64,000 bases of DNA from assembly GCA_014706385.1 (NCBI GenBank), contig JACGZH010000010.1, forward strand, positions 1 to 64,000. Reading direction: 5' to 3'. This document shows positions 20,830 to 31,829 of the stretch, one piece after another. The DNA is from Phaffia rhodozyma. Lineage: Eukaryota > Basidiomycota > Tremellomycetes > Cystofilobasidiales > Mrakiaceae. The notes under the pieces are model-generated. The model was not told the DNA's origin and ran no database searches. It saw only the letters and a list, made by a program, of their open reading frames with translations. The position numbers and the translations under genes were made by a program. Position 1 is the stretch's first letter. Every line of letters starts with the position of its first letter.

Positions 20830-23591
20830 ATGAAGCGCAAGAGGACGGCTCAGGCCTTGGCAAAGTCTTCCCTTGCGGCTACCACTACTATTACTACTAC
20901 CACCACGTGCTCAGCCTGCCGTCAGGTTGGGCACTCAAGGAGATCTAACCACCTCTGCCCGTTTTACATCCCTCGCCAGAGGGTAGAGATCCGCGCCAAG
21001 TCAGCGGTCCCTATGGTGTCACGGACGGTGAAGATAGGCTTTGGTTCTTTACTCGTCTTTGAGCCACTGGCTGGCCCGATCGAGTCGGCCGTTACCCAGC
21101 TAGGAAAGATAACATTTGACGCGTCTCGCCTTCTCAATATCTACATGTCGAAGGTCTGCGCAGATGGAGGGGAGACACCGAATCTCCCCAACATAATACG
21201 GCTCTATCTCCAGGCTGTTGGTTTCAACAGGCAGGGGGGGGGGGGGGGGGGGGGGTCTGCACCAAGGGGCGCCAACACTGAACGAAGGGATCAACCACAT
21301 CCGGGACACCTCTTTCCCTGCTGAGCACCAGTTCACACACTCCAAGTAAGTGATCTCTTTGGTGATGACAGTGATGCAGCTGGCTGCGAACGAAGACTGA
21401 CCAACTTGCCATTATCGTAGATTCCTGAGCAGCATGGTTGCTGCCAAAGCCAAGTCGTGGACCACGGCCTGCCAGAACCATGTCACCCTGAACATGCCGC
21501 GCCGGGCTTCTCGGCTCGTCTCTTGGTGGCTGGAGAAAAACGTCGGAGAAGCGATCCAGAGCCGGATCAGTAACAGTCAGGTAAGGAAGACGAGTCATCT
21601 GAGGAGATATCTGAACAAAGGCTGCAGCAATGGCTGACCTATCTGATCCATCTGTTCGTTCTCAGCGCACTGCCCTCTCCCATCAACTCTGGGAGCAACT
21701 GTCCCCTCCTGTCCGAGAGGAAGAAGAGAGAGAAGAAAGAGAAAATGATACAGAGGAGGAATCAGTACAAGCTGCCGTATCCTTGGTGGCCCCGCCCTGG
21801 CTTCTCAAACTCCTCCTTCTTGACCAGCGCACGGTGATGGAGGCTCATCTCCGAGTGTTGGTCGAATTCCTCACTGATGACATCTTCGGAGGTTTGCCTC
21901 TGACAGGCAAGGCCATCAAGGCCTCGTGGTGTTTCTATCTCCGCCCTCTGTACCGGATACTGACCATCTTCGAGGAACATGGCCCCCAAGATGCGGCTGC
22001 AAGACGGACTACTCGTTGCCGGGGGCATGGCCTGCGCCTGTTCTCGCTCCTGCCGCTCTCGTACCACCGGTCGTCCTATGTCTTTGTAGACACCATGGCT
22101 CTCTACAATCTCTGGACCCAGCTCAAATTGGAGGACGCGGATGTGGGGTATATCCGCGGGGTGATTTAGGAGTTCTTCCGGGATGACTCTGACGCTTGAT
22201 GGAGGCAGTCGTTTTATGTATCCAAAGTCAAGACCAGAAAGCGACATTTCGACATGTCCCTTAGTACGGACGGCATCGGTGTGTCTGCCAGAATGCTGAG
22301 ACCCATGTCGTCTTGATCTGGCATCGACGACTACGGATGGAGATGGGAGGGCGAAGACAAGGATCGTCACCGAGCAGAGTGTGTGCCGTGGGGTGTGCGG
22401 CCAGAGGACGAGGTCGTGGGGCTGAACCCAGGTCGTCGGACGCTGCTATCGACGACCGCAAAAGGACTCGACATGTCTCTGGACAACGGCGGTCTGGCTG
22501 AGCACGGCACGCAGTGGTCGCTCTCTCTGAAGTCATGGAAGCACCTTACGGGGATAATCCGAGACGCTCGGAAACAGCGGCTGTGGATGAAGAACCATCC
22601 GAAAGTGTCAACCACTCTCCGTGGTGAGTGCCTCTCACGTTCACACTCACGTTCAAGCTGACTGTATAGACAGCCTTACTGACCTTGCAGACTACCTTGC
22701 CCATCTCGGTGTCTTGATTCGGCTTCTTTCTCCGATGTCTTTCTCCAGATCTTCCTTCGTTCAGATCTGACAGTGTTGATGATCTTCGCGCTGCTCTCGT
22801 CATACACTCTCAGTCCTACTCTTCGCTCGCGACGTTCTTCGCCGCTCGACGGTGGAGACGTCTCCGCTGGGACGCACACATCAGCCGCGAGCAAGCGTAC
22901 CACCAGGTGGCGCTCCGTCTGTCAGCAGGACGTCCACGCACCTTCCTGGCCTTCGGCGACGGCGCCTTCTCGTCGTCTTCTCATGGGCATGCTTCTGGCC
23001 CTGTGAAGATGATGTATGCCACGCTGAGGGAATTTCCGTTGCTTTAGGTCCGCAAAGTCTGGAAGTTTCGGACATCGAGGGTGTGCTCGAAGTGCCATGG
23101 CGAGTTCTCTGGAAGGAGCAAAGTGTGGGCGATCAAGGAGTGTCGCAGCGTCTGCCGAGTAAGTGATGTGTGTTGCGTGCCTCAAGATTATGTGTCAATT
23201 GCTCACTGTGCTCTATACATGCTCTCAGACTTGGTGGAACAGAGATTTGAACGTATCACGCAACATGCTGCACCTTGCCCTGCACCAGGAAAAGAACGAA
23301 GGAGCAAGAATGCTGGGCTTTGACACTGTTGCTAGTGAGGCTGGCATTAAGGCTAGCAGAAACTCAACCCATGATCCATGGGACCTTGGTGGTTCGTGGT
23401 CTGAGGACACCCGAGTCCAAAAGGGCCATGTATCGATCACCATTGGTTGGGATTATTCTCACCATGCTTTTTGCATACAAGGTATACTACTCGGTCAGAT
23501 CCTTGACAGCTGTTCGGATAATCAATGTATACAGTTAATATCGCCGGTGACGTCTAACCTGGTACATGCGGGGCAACAGACTTTGCTTTGA
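20830..23591 (+). pseudogene. Degenerate Fanzor/TnpB-like RNA-guided nuclease gene of a mobile element
   Basis: The C-terminal layout matches TnpB and its eukaryotic relative Fanzor. FGDGAFSSSSHGHASGPVK precedes a zinc finger (CSKCHG, with Cys codons at 23084 and 23093, and ECRSVC), and TWWNRDLNVSRNM supplies the third RuvC Asp at 23244. The first RuvC motif reads LNPGRRTLLS at 22422, with Asn at 22425-22427 where DPG is expected. Ahead of RTSRVC a Lys (23063-23065) stands where Glu is expected. The N-terminus has a zinc knuckle CSACRQVGHSRRSNHLCPFY and then FDASRLLN. Introns include 21347-21420 and 23159-23228. Damage: a 22-G tract that breaks frame, stops at 22167, 22197, 22314 and 23045, and a small duplication at 22725-22750. 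The normal end is probably near 23369; the frame runs on to 23591. Family name rests on motif reading only. Confidence 0.72.
21234..21255 (+). repeat. 22-bp poly-G tract inside the Fanzor-like gene
   Basis: Twenty-two consecutive G bases (7 plus 15) within coding sequence. Upstream and downstream conserved frames differ across the tract. A tract shorter by one G or longer by two would join QAVGFNRQ to the frame LNEGINHIRDTSF. This could be true slippage or a sequencing error. Confidence 0.9.
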
Positions 23592-23943
23592 CGCGGAGAA
23601 TTGTTTTGATCATCCTTCTTCCTCTTGGCGCGTTTGTATCAAACTTCCGGCACAGTGAAATACTGAAGACTGTGCCTAATTGCAGCGTCCTCATTCATGC
23701 CCTCCGATCTTGTGCCGGGCAAACAGTAATGACTGTCAGATAGCTATCATTGATTGAGAAGGATGGGGGATTCAGTCTGCAAGATTTTCTTACCTTTCCT
23801 TCAGTCATCCATCGTCTGACATGTGAGCTTCCGTTCTTCTTTAATTCGATCTGTAGGTGAGAAATGACCGAGTCCATCCGTCTGATCAAGGACACCTTCA
23901 TTTGATTAGTTTCTCAACAGGTTGACCTTGTCTTCAGGAAGCC
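23479..23943. other. Intergenic, element end to glycosyltransferase promoter
   Basis: The repeat similarity to the 19.9 kb copy stops near 23478. From there to 23943 I see no gene. The last 50 bp before the ATG carry GTTTCTCAACAGG. Confidence 0.45.
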
Positions 23944-26900
23944 ATGATCCTCTTTGATAAGCACAAGGCGTCTGGGCCTTTACCTCTTGCACATTCGTCG
24001 TATGACTCGCTCTTCGAAACGCGTTCTGATAGGAAATCACTGTTCCCTCGTCGCTCATCAATATTTAATCTCCGAGCTTCGTCGTCTCCTCAACATATCG
24101 CCGTCAGGTTGTCGCTCCTCTCGTTCTTTATCATGACTCTTTTCGTCCTGTGGGACATTGTTCGTGCCTGGTCGAATCGTGTAGAGCTTCGGAGAGACAT
24201 CGACCTGGCACAGTTTGATGTTCCTGCTGGGGCACTCAGAGCAAATCCTGCGTATTGGAGAGATCTTGAACGAAAGGATGGAAGCTGGTGGTGGTCTGGA
24301 GGACAAGACGTCAGTCCCTGGGATTGGAAGGCAGGCGAGGGAGCCGGAATGCGCGACATCAAACGTCGAGGCAGGGGAAAGGATGGTAAGATTAGAGTTC
24401 TGGCCTTGATAGGTTAGTATGATACAACAGTCTCGATGCTATCTTGTTGGATTGGACGTATCGTTGAATTCTTTCTACTTGTTCTCTTTTCAAATATGTT
24501 TTAGACTTTCAGGATTATATTACTCGAATGAATACACATACACCCGAGCTCATTTCTGCAGCGCTCGCTCATCCTGATCTAGAAACTGGTGAGCTTCTTT
24601 TCACTTCAACCTTATCTCTCTCCGCTCATGGTTTGTACTATCTGACTCTTTCGCACGATCTGATCACGCCCTCTTATCAAGACGCCTGGGGACCGGGCTG
24701 GAAAGGATGGGACTCTTCCCTCATGCTTTCAGAGAACTTAGCGAAAAGAAGGCTTCTTATCGAGCGTTCCGATACGGCCATACCGTCTCATATGGAGCAT
24801 GCGGTTCAGAAGAGGCAAAAACGGGACGGACCGGAAGAGACAAAAGTCCTAGGAGAGGTCGGATGTGGATACTACGACTTGGTCTGGACTATCAGCGATA
24901 TCTTGTGAGTCAAGCTGAGTCATCAGCTCGAAAGTTATCGCAGAGTCTGATCATATTAACCCTCTGCGTAAATTAGTAAAGTTGATGACCCAAGACTAGA
25001 TCACCCGGGATGTGGAACTATATTTGCCCAGTGAGTTCTCAGTCTTTCTCGCGGTATGACGATTAGCATCGAAATAGATTCGTCAGTTTATTTACGGTAA
25101 ATCTTCCACATTTACTCGACGCGCGTAGACAATTAGGAGATTGCGTAAACCCTCATTCCTCTTCATCATACTAACATAAACATAAGCTTGTTGCTGACTT
25201 TTGAGGGTTTCGCGTTGATTATCATACAAAAAGCATGCTGATGATTGGTATGTTTTGTGGGTAATCTTTGGACAAAACGCGAGCCCAAGCTAAACTTCGC
25301 TCTGTTTTACTACTGATACATTGATTGCATCTAGTATAAACAAGTGGTATGCAATCAATCTCTGGATTTGAGCTTTCGCTAAATGTGCAGTATCTGATGA
25401 TCTGGGAACTGTTTGGTCTCAAATTGCTCCAGGTATGCTCGCCAACTCAACGTGAGTTGAGTCGGCCTCTCACCGTGATCATACCCCAAACTATCTGATC
25501 TAATTTTCACTCATGTTCAAAACCTTCGATAATGAAACGCAGATAACGGTGGTGAAATACCCACATGAACTCGTAAGTCTATGGTCCAAACCAAGTTCAG
25601 TCGATCTAGTTCTTATTTTCTGATCAAGTACAAAAATCGTAGATGGATATGTTACACCCTGAGAGAATCAATAAGAGGTTCCCTGGCATGCGTTCGTTGT
25701 TTGAAACACTATCATCACTCTCGTCCGCTATTAAGTTTCATATGTTTGAGATTGAACTTACTCAAATCTGATAAAACCGAATAGAAATGCACCTGTTTGG
25801 GCATTCCCCTGATTCAGCAAATCGGTGGGAGTAAGTTACATATCTGATTATTCATCTGTGTACGCGACTTGTGAGGATTGAGTGGACGATTTGTTACTGA
25901 TTGCTTCATGGGTTGAATTTCTAGCTTTTACCCGGTCGAGAAATGGGAGGACAAAAAGGTCGACGTGCAAGGATTGTATGTCATATCTCATCTGCATGCC
26001 CTCAGCTTCTTGCTGATGATGATAATAGAGCTCGTTGCGCGCTCACTCCAACTCTTCAATCACCGTCTATCCTCATCAGTGGCTTCGATGGAAGTTTGTA
26101 TCCAATTCGGACTACTGTCACTAATGCGCGAAAAGGATACGGATCGTCAACTGACATCGCCTGGTTCGAGCATCCTGGTTGGTTCTTCCTGGTTCCTCTT
26201 CTTTATAATTCCTTCAGTCGAACATTCAACAATCCTTTATTTGAAATTGACCGCTCAACCTTTGGTCTCACTTCTTGATTTTAGGATACGAACTTCCTAC
26301 TAAAACCCCTGAGGAGCCCCCTGAATGGTATGAAGATAAATCTCCGCTGCTCAAAAACCATGAAAAAACCCGAGAAGCATTTGCTACAGCGTTGAGGGAG
26401 ACTCGAATTTGTATCGTAAGTCCTTACTTTCGTGGTTTTTACCAATTTTGACATTCTAGCATGTTGATTTCCTATATCATTAAAAGTTTGACTCATCGCT
26501 GGAGCGGAAGATGATTCGGAAATATGCGCAGGCGTTCATGAGTGGGTGTGTAGTAGCAGGGGATTATCCTACAGACAAAGAGGAAGATATCTGTGAATTT
26601 ATGATCGAGGTCTGCTTTACCCTCTGCTTTTGTCAATTTTTTGGTCTTACGATGTCTCAACTCTTACGATTTCAACCATTTTCGTGTTTATCTACGCAGT
26701 TGAAACAAGACTGGTCGATAGAAGTAAGTTTTGTTCCTAATGAGAACGTAACTTGCGCGCATAGATCTGATATCTGGACTTCGCGCTCTGATCATGAATA
26801 GCACATCAACCGAGTCCTCAAAGATGCTCTTCAGGATGAAGAAGAGTTGCAGCGAAAAGCAATGCTAGGCTTTGCATTCGCTAGGACTCATTTAACAAAC

Positions 26901-27230
26901 ACACGAAAGGTAGACGGGATGCTTCGCCTCTGGGATGGCCACAATCGTGGGTGGAGGGGTTATCATTGTACGGATTCGCCTTTTTGTCTCTATTCTATCC
27001 TGATATTTGACTTTTGACCATCATTGATCACACCTTGAATCCATTTGGTCTTTCTCTGAAATAAAATACGATTCACCTCTTCATCAGTCCCCACTGGTTA
27101 CACTCTCAGATGCCGACAATATTGGCAGGGTGACTCGTCCTACAGACCTCCGTGGTGCGCCAGACAAGGACCCATGGGTTTAGAGGGAGAATGGGACCGA
27201 GCCCATTTACCGTCGTTGACAAAGAGATAG
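23944..27230 (+). CDS. Type II membrane glycosyltransferase (Glyco_trans_1_2 / CgeB-like)
   Basis: Predicted Golgi or ER glycosyltransferase. A hydrophobic anchor LSLLSFFIMTLFVLWDIV lies about 58 residues from the ATG, after a basic cytoplasmic tail. The lumenal part includes DFQDYITRMNTHTPELI, AWGPGWKGWD and KVDDPRLDHPG. It continues HLFGHSPDSANRW and FDGSLYPIRTTV. The best-conserved block is at the C-terminus: ICIFDSSLERKMIRKYAQAF and MSGCVVAGDYPTDKEEDI, then a DWSIEHINRVLKDAL helix and GFAFARTHLTNTRKV. It ends with RGYHFPTGYTLRCRQYWQG and a basic tail; the stop is at 27228. This order is typical of GT1-like enzymes grouped with spore protein YkvP/CgeB. More than ten short exons are needed; those between 25000 and 25850 are not fully resolved. 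Acceptor and donor sugar are unknown. Confidence 0.75.
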
Positions 27231-27392
27231 AACTGGCTGTATACAATCAATTCAAAAACCATGTAGATGAATGCCTATTATTTATATAATTCGAGTAAAT
27301 TCGAAATTCCATCTACACAGACTCAGCATAGGCCATCTTTCGAAAAGTCCAAAGTCCCGGGACCAAAGTTGTCATCCCGTTCGTTCAAAAGA

Positions 27393-30300
27393 TCACTTCT
27401 TAATCAGCCATTTCCCTAATCCACCTTTGCCTCTGATCTCTGATCCTGTTGAGCTCCGATCGTGATCCCCGCTTCCCTTCCGACTCGGCTTACTAACTTC
27501 TCCAGACTTCCTCTTCGACATATCCGGGTCTGATGATGCTGTTACTACCTTCGGCAGTCCCTTTGGTCCCATCCGTCCGAACCCGGTTCCTTCTCTTTCT
27601 ATGATTGATTTTTCATCTTTGCCAACATCTGTACCGTTCTGATGGGGCAGATTGCCTTCGAACTCGGCCTGGAGTTTCAAAGCAACATGCCAATCGGCAT
27701 GCTCCGACTTGATCCGCTCACTCTCCCTTGCTTCATCCTCTGGATCGAAATCAATCATGATCTCTCGAGCGAGCGATATCCGTCCTTTGCATTCAGGGCA
27801 CACCCAGAAGGAACAAGATAGCGAGCATGAAGAGCCAGGGTCAGAGGCAGACGCAGATATAGGTTTTGTCGAAGGTCGCGGCACGGATGGGAAAGAATAA
27901 GAAGAAGAAGATGAGGAAAGGGTCGAGCGGTGACTAAGATCTGCAAGAACAGACGGTCCTGGTCTTATAATTTTGTCGACAGCAGCGCTATCGAGCGGAG
28001 TTGTAATTGATAGATAGGGGTCTGTTGCTGTTGAAAGAGAAGAGGAGGATGCTAAGGATGATGAGGTCGATGGTGGAGCTCCCAAATGAGCTTTGTAGCC
28101 CATCGGGGCCTTTTGGAACCAGCCAGATCCAGGTCGTTTACTCCGATCCTCTTCGTTCTCATTTGACATTCGTCGCTTCTCTCCAGTTCTGCTTCCAGTC
28201 TCCTGGATAGGCATAGCAAAAAAACCCTGGATGCCTCTCTGACCAGTCTCAAGTCTCTCTAATTGAGTAAATCCTAAGGCAAGATTGTTGATTTGGACTT
28301 GTTTGCGATCAGAGGTGAGACGGAGATTAGGCCTAAGAACTTCGGACAAAAGTTTGATTGATAACGTTAGAATGGGACCGGAGGCTGAGAGCGGACTGTG
28401 ATAAGGAAAGGGGATCTGTTTGGATTTGGAGGCGCTTCCAGCTAGGTATACGTTTGAAGGCATATGAAAGTAGGACGGCTGTTCAGCTAACAGTATTCAT
28501 GTTCGAGAAATAACAAATCAACATTGATTAACCATACCCTCTCTCCAAGAAAAAACAAGTGTCCTTGGCCATACTCCTCCGGCTCCATCCCCGCCATCGA
28601 GCCCAGCTAGTTCTCTCGCTTCTTTCAATCTGCCTATCAGCTCTACGGAGAGTACGCGCAACCAGCTTGATCCATGCTCCATATTTGTTAGATACGGACG
28701 CAAGTTCTTGGATGCCATCATGGACTTTGGGAGTGATTTAGCTTTGACTATCGTATACCGTTGGTGTCAATTCAAAGTTATCGGAAACGGAGCACTTAGA
28801 AAAAGATCAAAAACGACCGAAACAGATATGTTAACCATACCTTCGCTGTAGTCGATTCCCCTCAAGATATTGTATATCCAACCCGAGTCCTCCCCTAAAG
28901 TCTTTCTCATATCGCCAAGGTCTATCTTCCTGGTTGTTACATAGATAGTGACAAATGGGTGGTATCAACGTCTTTAATTGCTTTAACGCATAAAGAGCAG
29001 AGAAGTCCTCAAGGAAGCAATACGCACAGAAGATCCTCGACGGTAGCCGCTCCATATGTTTCAGCTAAAGGAATTTACATTCACAAATATAAGCATGCGC
29101 ACCATGTTGGCTTAAGTCTATGATCTGAGAGTAGATCAGAGTGGAGAAAATACATTAGGAGCGACCTACCGATTACTTCACCTAGTTTCCCTCCCAAGTT
29201 CCGGATCTTTTGAAAGTTCATAGGTCTTAGAAATTGAGAAACGGCAGAAGTACGAAGAATGGTCTGTGGAAGAAACCACCAGGTTAGGTGCAAGTCATCT
29301 GACGAAGAGGTTCTCAGCAATGGACTCACTTGTGCCCTTGGCTTTTTGAAAGCAGAACACAATTTTGCTAAGACTTTATTATGAGCGACTCCCTAATTCC
29401 AAGATTGGTAGGAAAAAGAAAGCATGTTTTCACGTTAGTCTCCGAGGAGACAAACTAAACAGAGATGATGGATCGATTTTTGTACCGCTGATGTCGTATA
29501 GCCCAATTCGAGCTCAATTGTTTCCCTCATTCTGTCAAGCATCTCTCCTCCTTCCCAGAGGGCAACGTCCGCCCAACTTTTGTCGGCTTCCGCTTCTGAG
29601 TGCGTCTCAGCATCTGAAGCATCCTTACCTAGCTCTGTCTGCACAGGTACGATCCCCCATGGTCTCTCCTTCCATTTCAGAGTCGGTGCCGGTGGAAGGG
29701 GCGTATCCAAACCAAGAGGTGAATCGGGGGGTACAGCACAAAGGAAGGGATATTTCTCAAGAAGGACGGTACGGATAGGGACAGTCAGATCCAGGAACGC
29801 TTCGTCGATGGAGGCTTTTTCTTAACGATGACCGAGTTTCACATATTACAGAACCATAAGTGTGCTTTCCTAATATTGACAGGTTGGTTTTGATGATAAC
29901 ATCTACGTACCAACTTCGCCGCTGGGGGCCTCCCTATTGAATAACTTGATGATCTTCTGGCTCTCGCGCCGATATGGTTCTAGACTCACCTGATTTAGCG
30001 GGTTACCCATTGAAAGAGGTTATTATCTATTTGATATGCGCAAAGAGGATTCATCTGGAAGCGAGAGAAGACAAACCTTGTCGGTATTCATATTGGGCTT
30101 CTCATGGTAGCCCGGCTCTTCGTCTCCGTCCTTGAGCGTAGCCACATGAACACATACTAACTCAGGACATTTCTTCTTAGCTTCAAACACATTTTCATGA
30201 CGAGTTATTCCAAACGCCCTGGCGGCATAGTTTACAGCTATCTGTGAGGTTGACCGAAGTAGAGACCCAAGCTGAAACTCTTCAACTGAAGGGCATATGA

Positions 30301-30681
30301 TGAAGAAAGGGCAATGATTGTACACGAACCAGTGCAGACCATTGCTGGACGGCAATGGGTACACTCCGATCGAGGTCTAAGCGTTTAGCTTCGAACTCTG
30401 TAAGGTTCAACAGTATAAATTTAGTCTTTTTGGAAAACCTGGTCCTGATCGATATATGAGAACGATACTTGCGGGCATAAGCAGCATCGACGTCGCAATG
30501 AGCGATGACTCGTAGGGGATTTGATGGTCCAAGTGTTTGGGGGGAGAGGAGGTGCCTTTCGTCGTTCGAAATAAAGAAAGAGCAGAATGTCAGAAGAATG
30601 CTTGGGTATAGTGAAAAAAAGATTCGATCCTCAGATGAACCTATAGGTCACTGGCTGATCTGAAGGATACGCCTCATTTTC
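27393..30681 (-). CDS. RAD30: DNA polymerase eta (translesion, Y family)
   Basis: Translesion polymerase that copies past UV dimers. Conserved blocks in order on the minus strand: RVIAHCDVDAAY (motif I metal Asp) near 30490, AQFEAKRLDLDRSVPIAV near 30380, and ASIDEAFLDLTVPI (motif III SxDEA) near 29810. Then come LAKLCSAFKKPRAQT with AAVSQFL-type LRTSAVSQFLRPM near 29300, FQKIRNLGGKLGEVI near 29200, WLRVLSVELIGRLKEAR near 28650, and NNLALGFTQLERLETGQRGI near 28270. A C-terminal UBZ-like zinc finger FWVCPECKGRISL plus EHADWH near 27800 and a basic tail ending KWLIKK follow. The intron after DAAY begins GCAAGT (GC-AG). The start at 30681 (MENEAYPSD) is preferred because two ACGCGT sites lie just upstream; an in-frame ATG at 30798 is possible. 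Exon limits between 28.5 and 30.4 kb are approximate. Confidence 0.92.
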
Positions 30682-30947
30682 CATCGTGGAAGTATTGTCG
30701 AACAGGAAGCGGACGGTTCGAAGACGCGTATGAGGACGTGATAAATGAGGTTTGTTGCGCGTGTGGTGCGACGCGTTTGATGACTCAGCCAGTGTCATTC
30801 TCCTAAATGAACAGATTGGTTTTGGTGATGAGCATTTACCCCAGTCCAAAAGGCGCATGTATCGACCACCATCAGTTCAGGCCGCTCTCACCAAGCCTAA
30901 GGCCTGCTAGGTATAATATATACAGGCATCGATCACCAACAGTTGGG
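30682..30947. promoter_or_regulatory. Divergent promoter with two ACGCGT sites and element-end repeats
   Basis: Lies between polymerase eta and a plus-strand gene. ACGCGT occurs at 30724-30729 and 30771-30776, 43 and 90 bp before the proposed RAD30 ATG. In fungi this is the MBF (MCB) site of DNA synthesis genes. TATAATATATAC at 30912-30923 could be a TATA box for the plus gene. Two fragments of the Fanzor-element terminus also sit here. Confidence 0.5.
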
Positions 30948-30949
30948 AT
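30842..30949 (+). repeat. Two fragments of the Fanzor-element 3' terminus
   Basis: 30842-30897 reads AGTCCAAAAGGCGCATGTAT and on to CTCTCACCAAGC, matching 23413-23470 and the same part of the 19.9 kb copy at roughly three quarters of positions. A second shorter match, ATCGATCACCA then GTTGGGAT, is at 30928-30949. The second fragment contains the likely ATG of the neighbouring gene. Confidence 0.6.
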
Positions 30950-31829
30950 GCACATCATCAACGCGATTCTTGTAGATTATTTCTGTCCTGAAGGTACTGA
31001 TACAGCACCACATACAGCCAACAAGATATCCGCTCATTTCAACACTCTTCTTTCTTCGTCATCCTCTACTTTCTTCTCTGTCGAATCATTTCTGTGGTCC
31101 TCTCACGATTCATTGTGGAATTCTCTGTTGAGAAATGCAATCGGTCACGAGCCACGAGCGGTCGAGCTTCTCTTAGCTCTTACTGAGCAAAAAATAACTT
31201 CTGAGGCAACAATATGGGGCGTTAAGTTCGATTGGGCTGATCTCCCATTGTTTGAATCACATATCCGGGAGTCGTTTAATGGTTTGTCACGTCACAACAT
31301 TTTGGGGTCCTTGCTCTCCTCCATGTTGATTTATCCTTTAGGTCCTTTACAGAACGTTAATCCATCTGAAGATCTTCAAAAGCTCGATGCAGAAGAGATA
31401 TATATCCGCTTCGCCTCTTCTTTCACTGCATACCGATCGCTCACCGTCCTTCTCTCCCATCTCTCGGTGAATCCCTGTTTTGGATGGACCCATAGTTATT
31501 TCATTTGGCAACTTCGATCTTCACCTCTCGAGTCACCTCTTGGCCCAAACGAAACACTTGCCGAATGGATTTTTGACCTTGAGTTAGCCCTCATCTGGCT
31601 CGAGGTAGCTGGTGAACCAATGAGACGTTTGGGTGAAGTCGGACAGGCTGACAGGTCGTTAAGACAGGGAGTGCTCTGGGAGGGAGGTCAAGGAGGCTGG
31701 TCGGAGGCCAGATGGAAATTCTGGGCAACTAGAGCTGGAGAGATTGAGCGAGAGAGTGCTCACGAGGCGATCAGACGCCTGGGACGGCAGGTGAAAGAGA
31801 TATTCAGTCGACTGAATGTTGTCTCATAG
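30948..31829 (+). CDS. Hypothetical protein, possibly DUF3632-like
   Basis: Single exon, unusual for this window. The frame is open from 30807, but the first 47 codons are repeat-derived and a TATA-like box lies at 30912, so the ATG at 30948 (MHIINAILVDYF) is preferred, giving 293 residues. The protein is helical, with LWNSLLRNAIGHEPRAVELL and FDWADLPLFESHIRESFN, then LAEWIFDLELALIWLEVAGE and a Trp-rich stretch (GGWSEARWKFWATRAGEI). The pattern of a helical bundle with a WxxLP core recalls the fungal DUF3632 family, but the match is weak and made by eye. No signal peptide or membrane segment. Lack of introns could mean recent arrival or a retrocopy. Confidence 0.6.
   Translation: MHIINAILVDYFCPEGTDTAPHTANKISAHFNTLLSSSSSTFFSVESFLWSSHDSLWNSLLRNAIGHEPRAVELLLALTEQKITSEATIWGVKFDWADLPLFESHIRESFNGLSRHNILGSLLSSMLIYPLGPLQNVNPSEDLQKLDAEEIYIRFASSFTAYRSLTVLLSHLSVNPCFGWTHSYFIWQLRSSPLESPLGPNETLAEWIFDLELALIWLEVAGEPMRRLGEVGQADRSLRQGVLWEGGQGGWSEARWKFWATRAGEIERESAHEAIRRLGRQVKEIFSRLNVVS

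Noticed and set aside
21762..22370. Long minus-strand ORF of 202 codons
   Set aside because: It is antisense to the Fanzor-like frame, whose translation has family motifs; the minus frame has none.
27652..28252. ORFs overlapping polymerase eta in other frames
   Set aside because: Shadows of the Ser-rich C-terminal region of polymerase eta.
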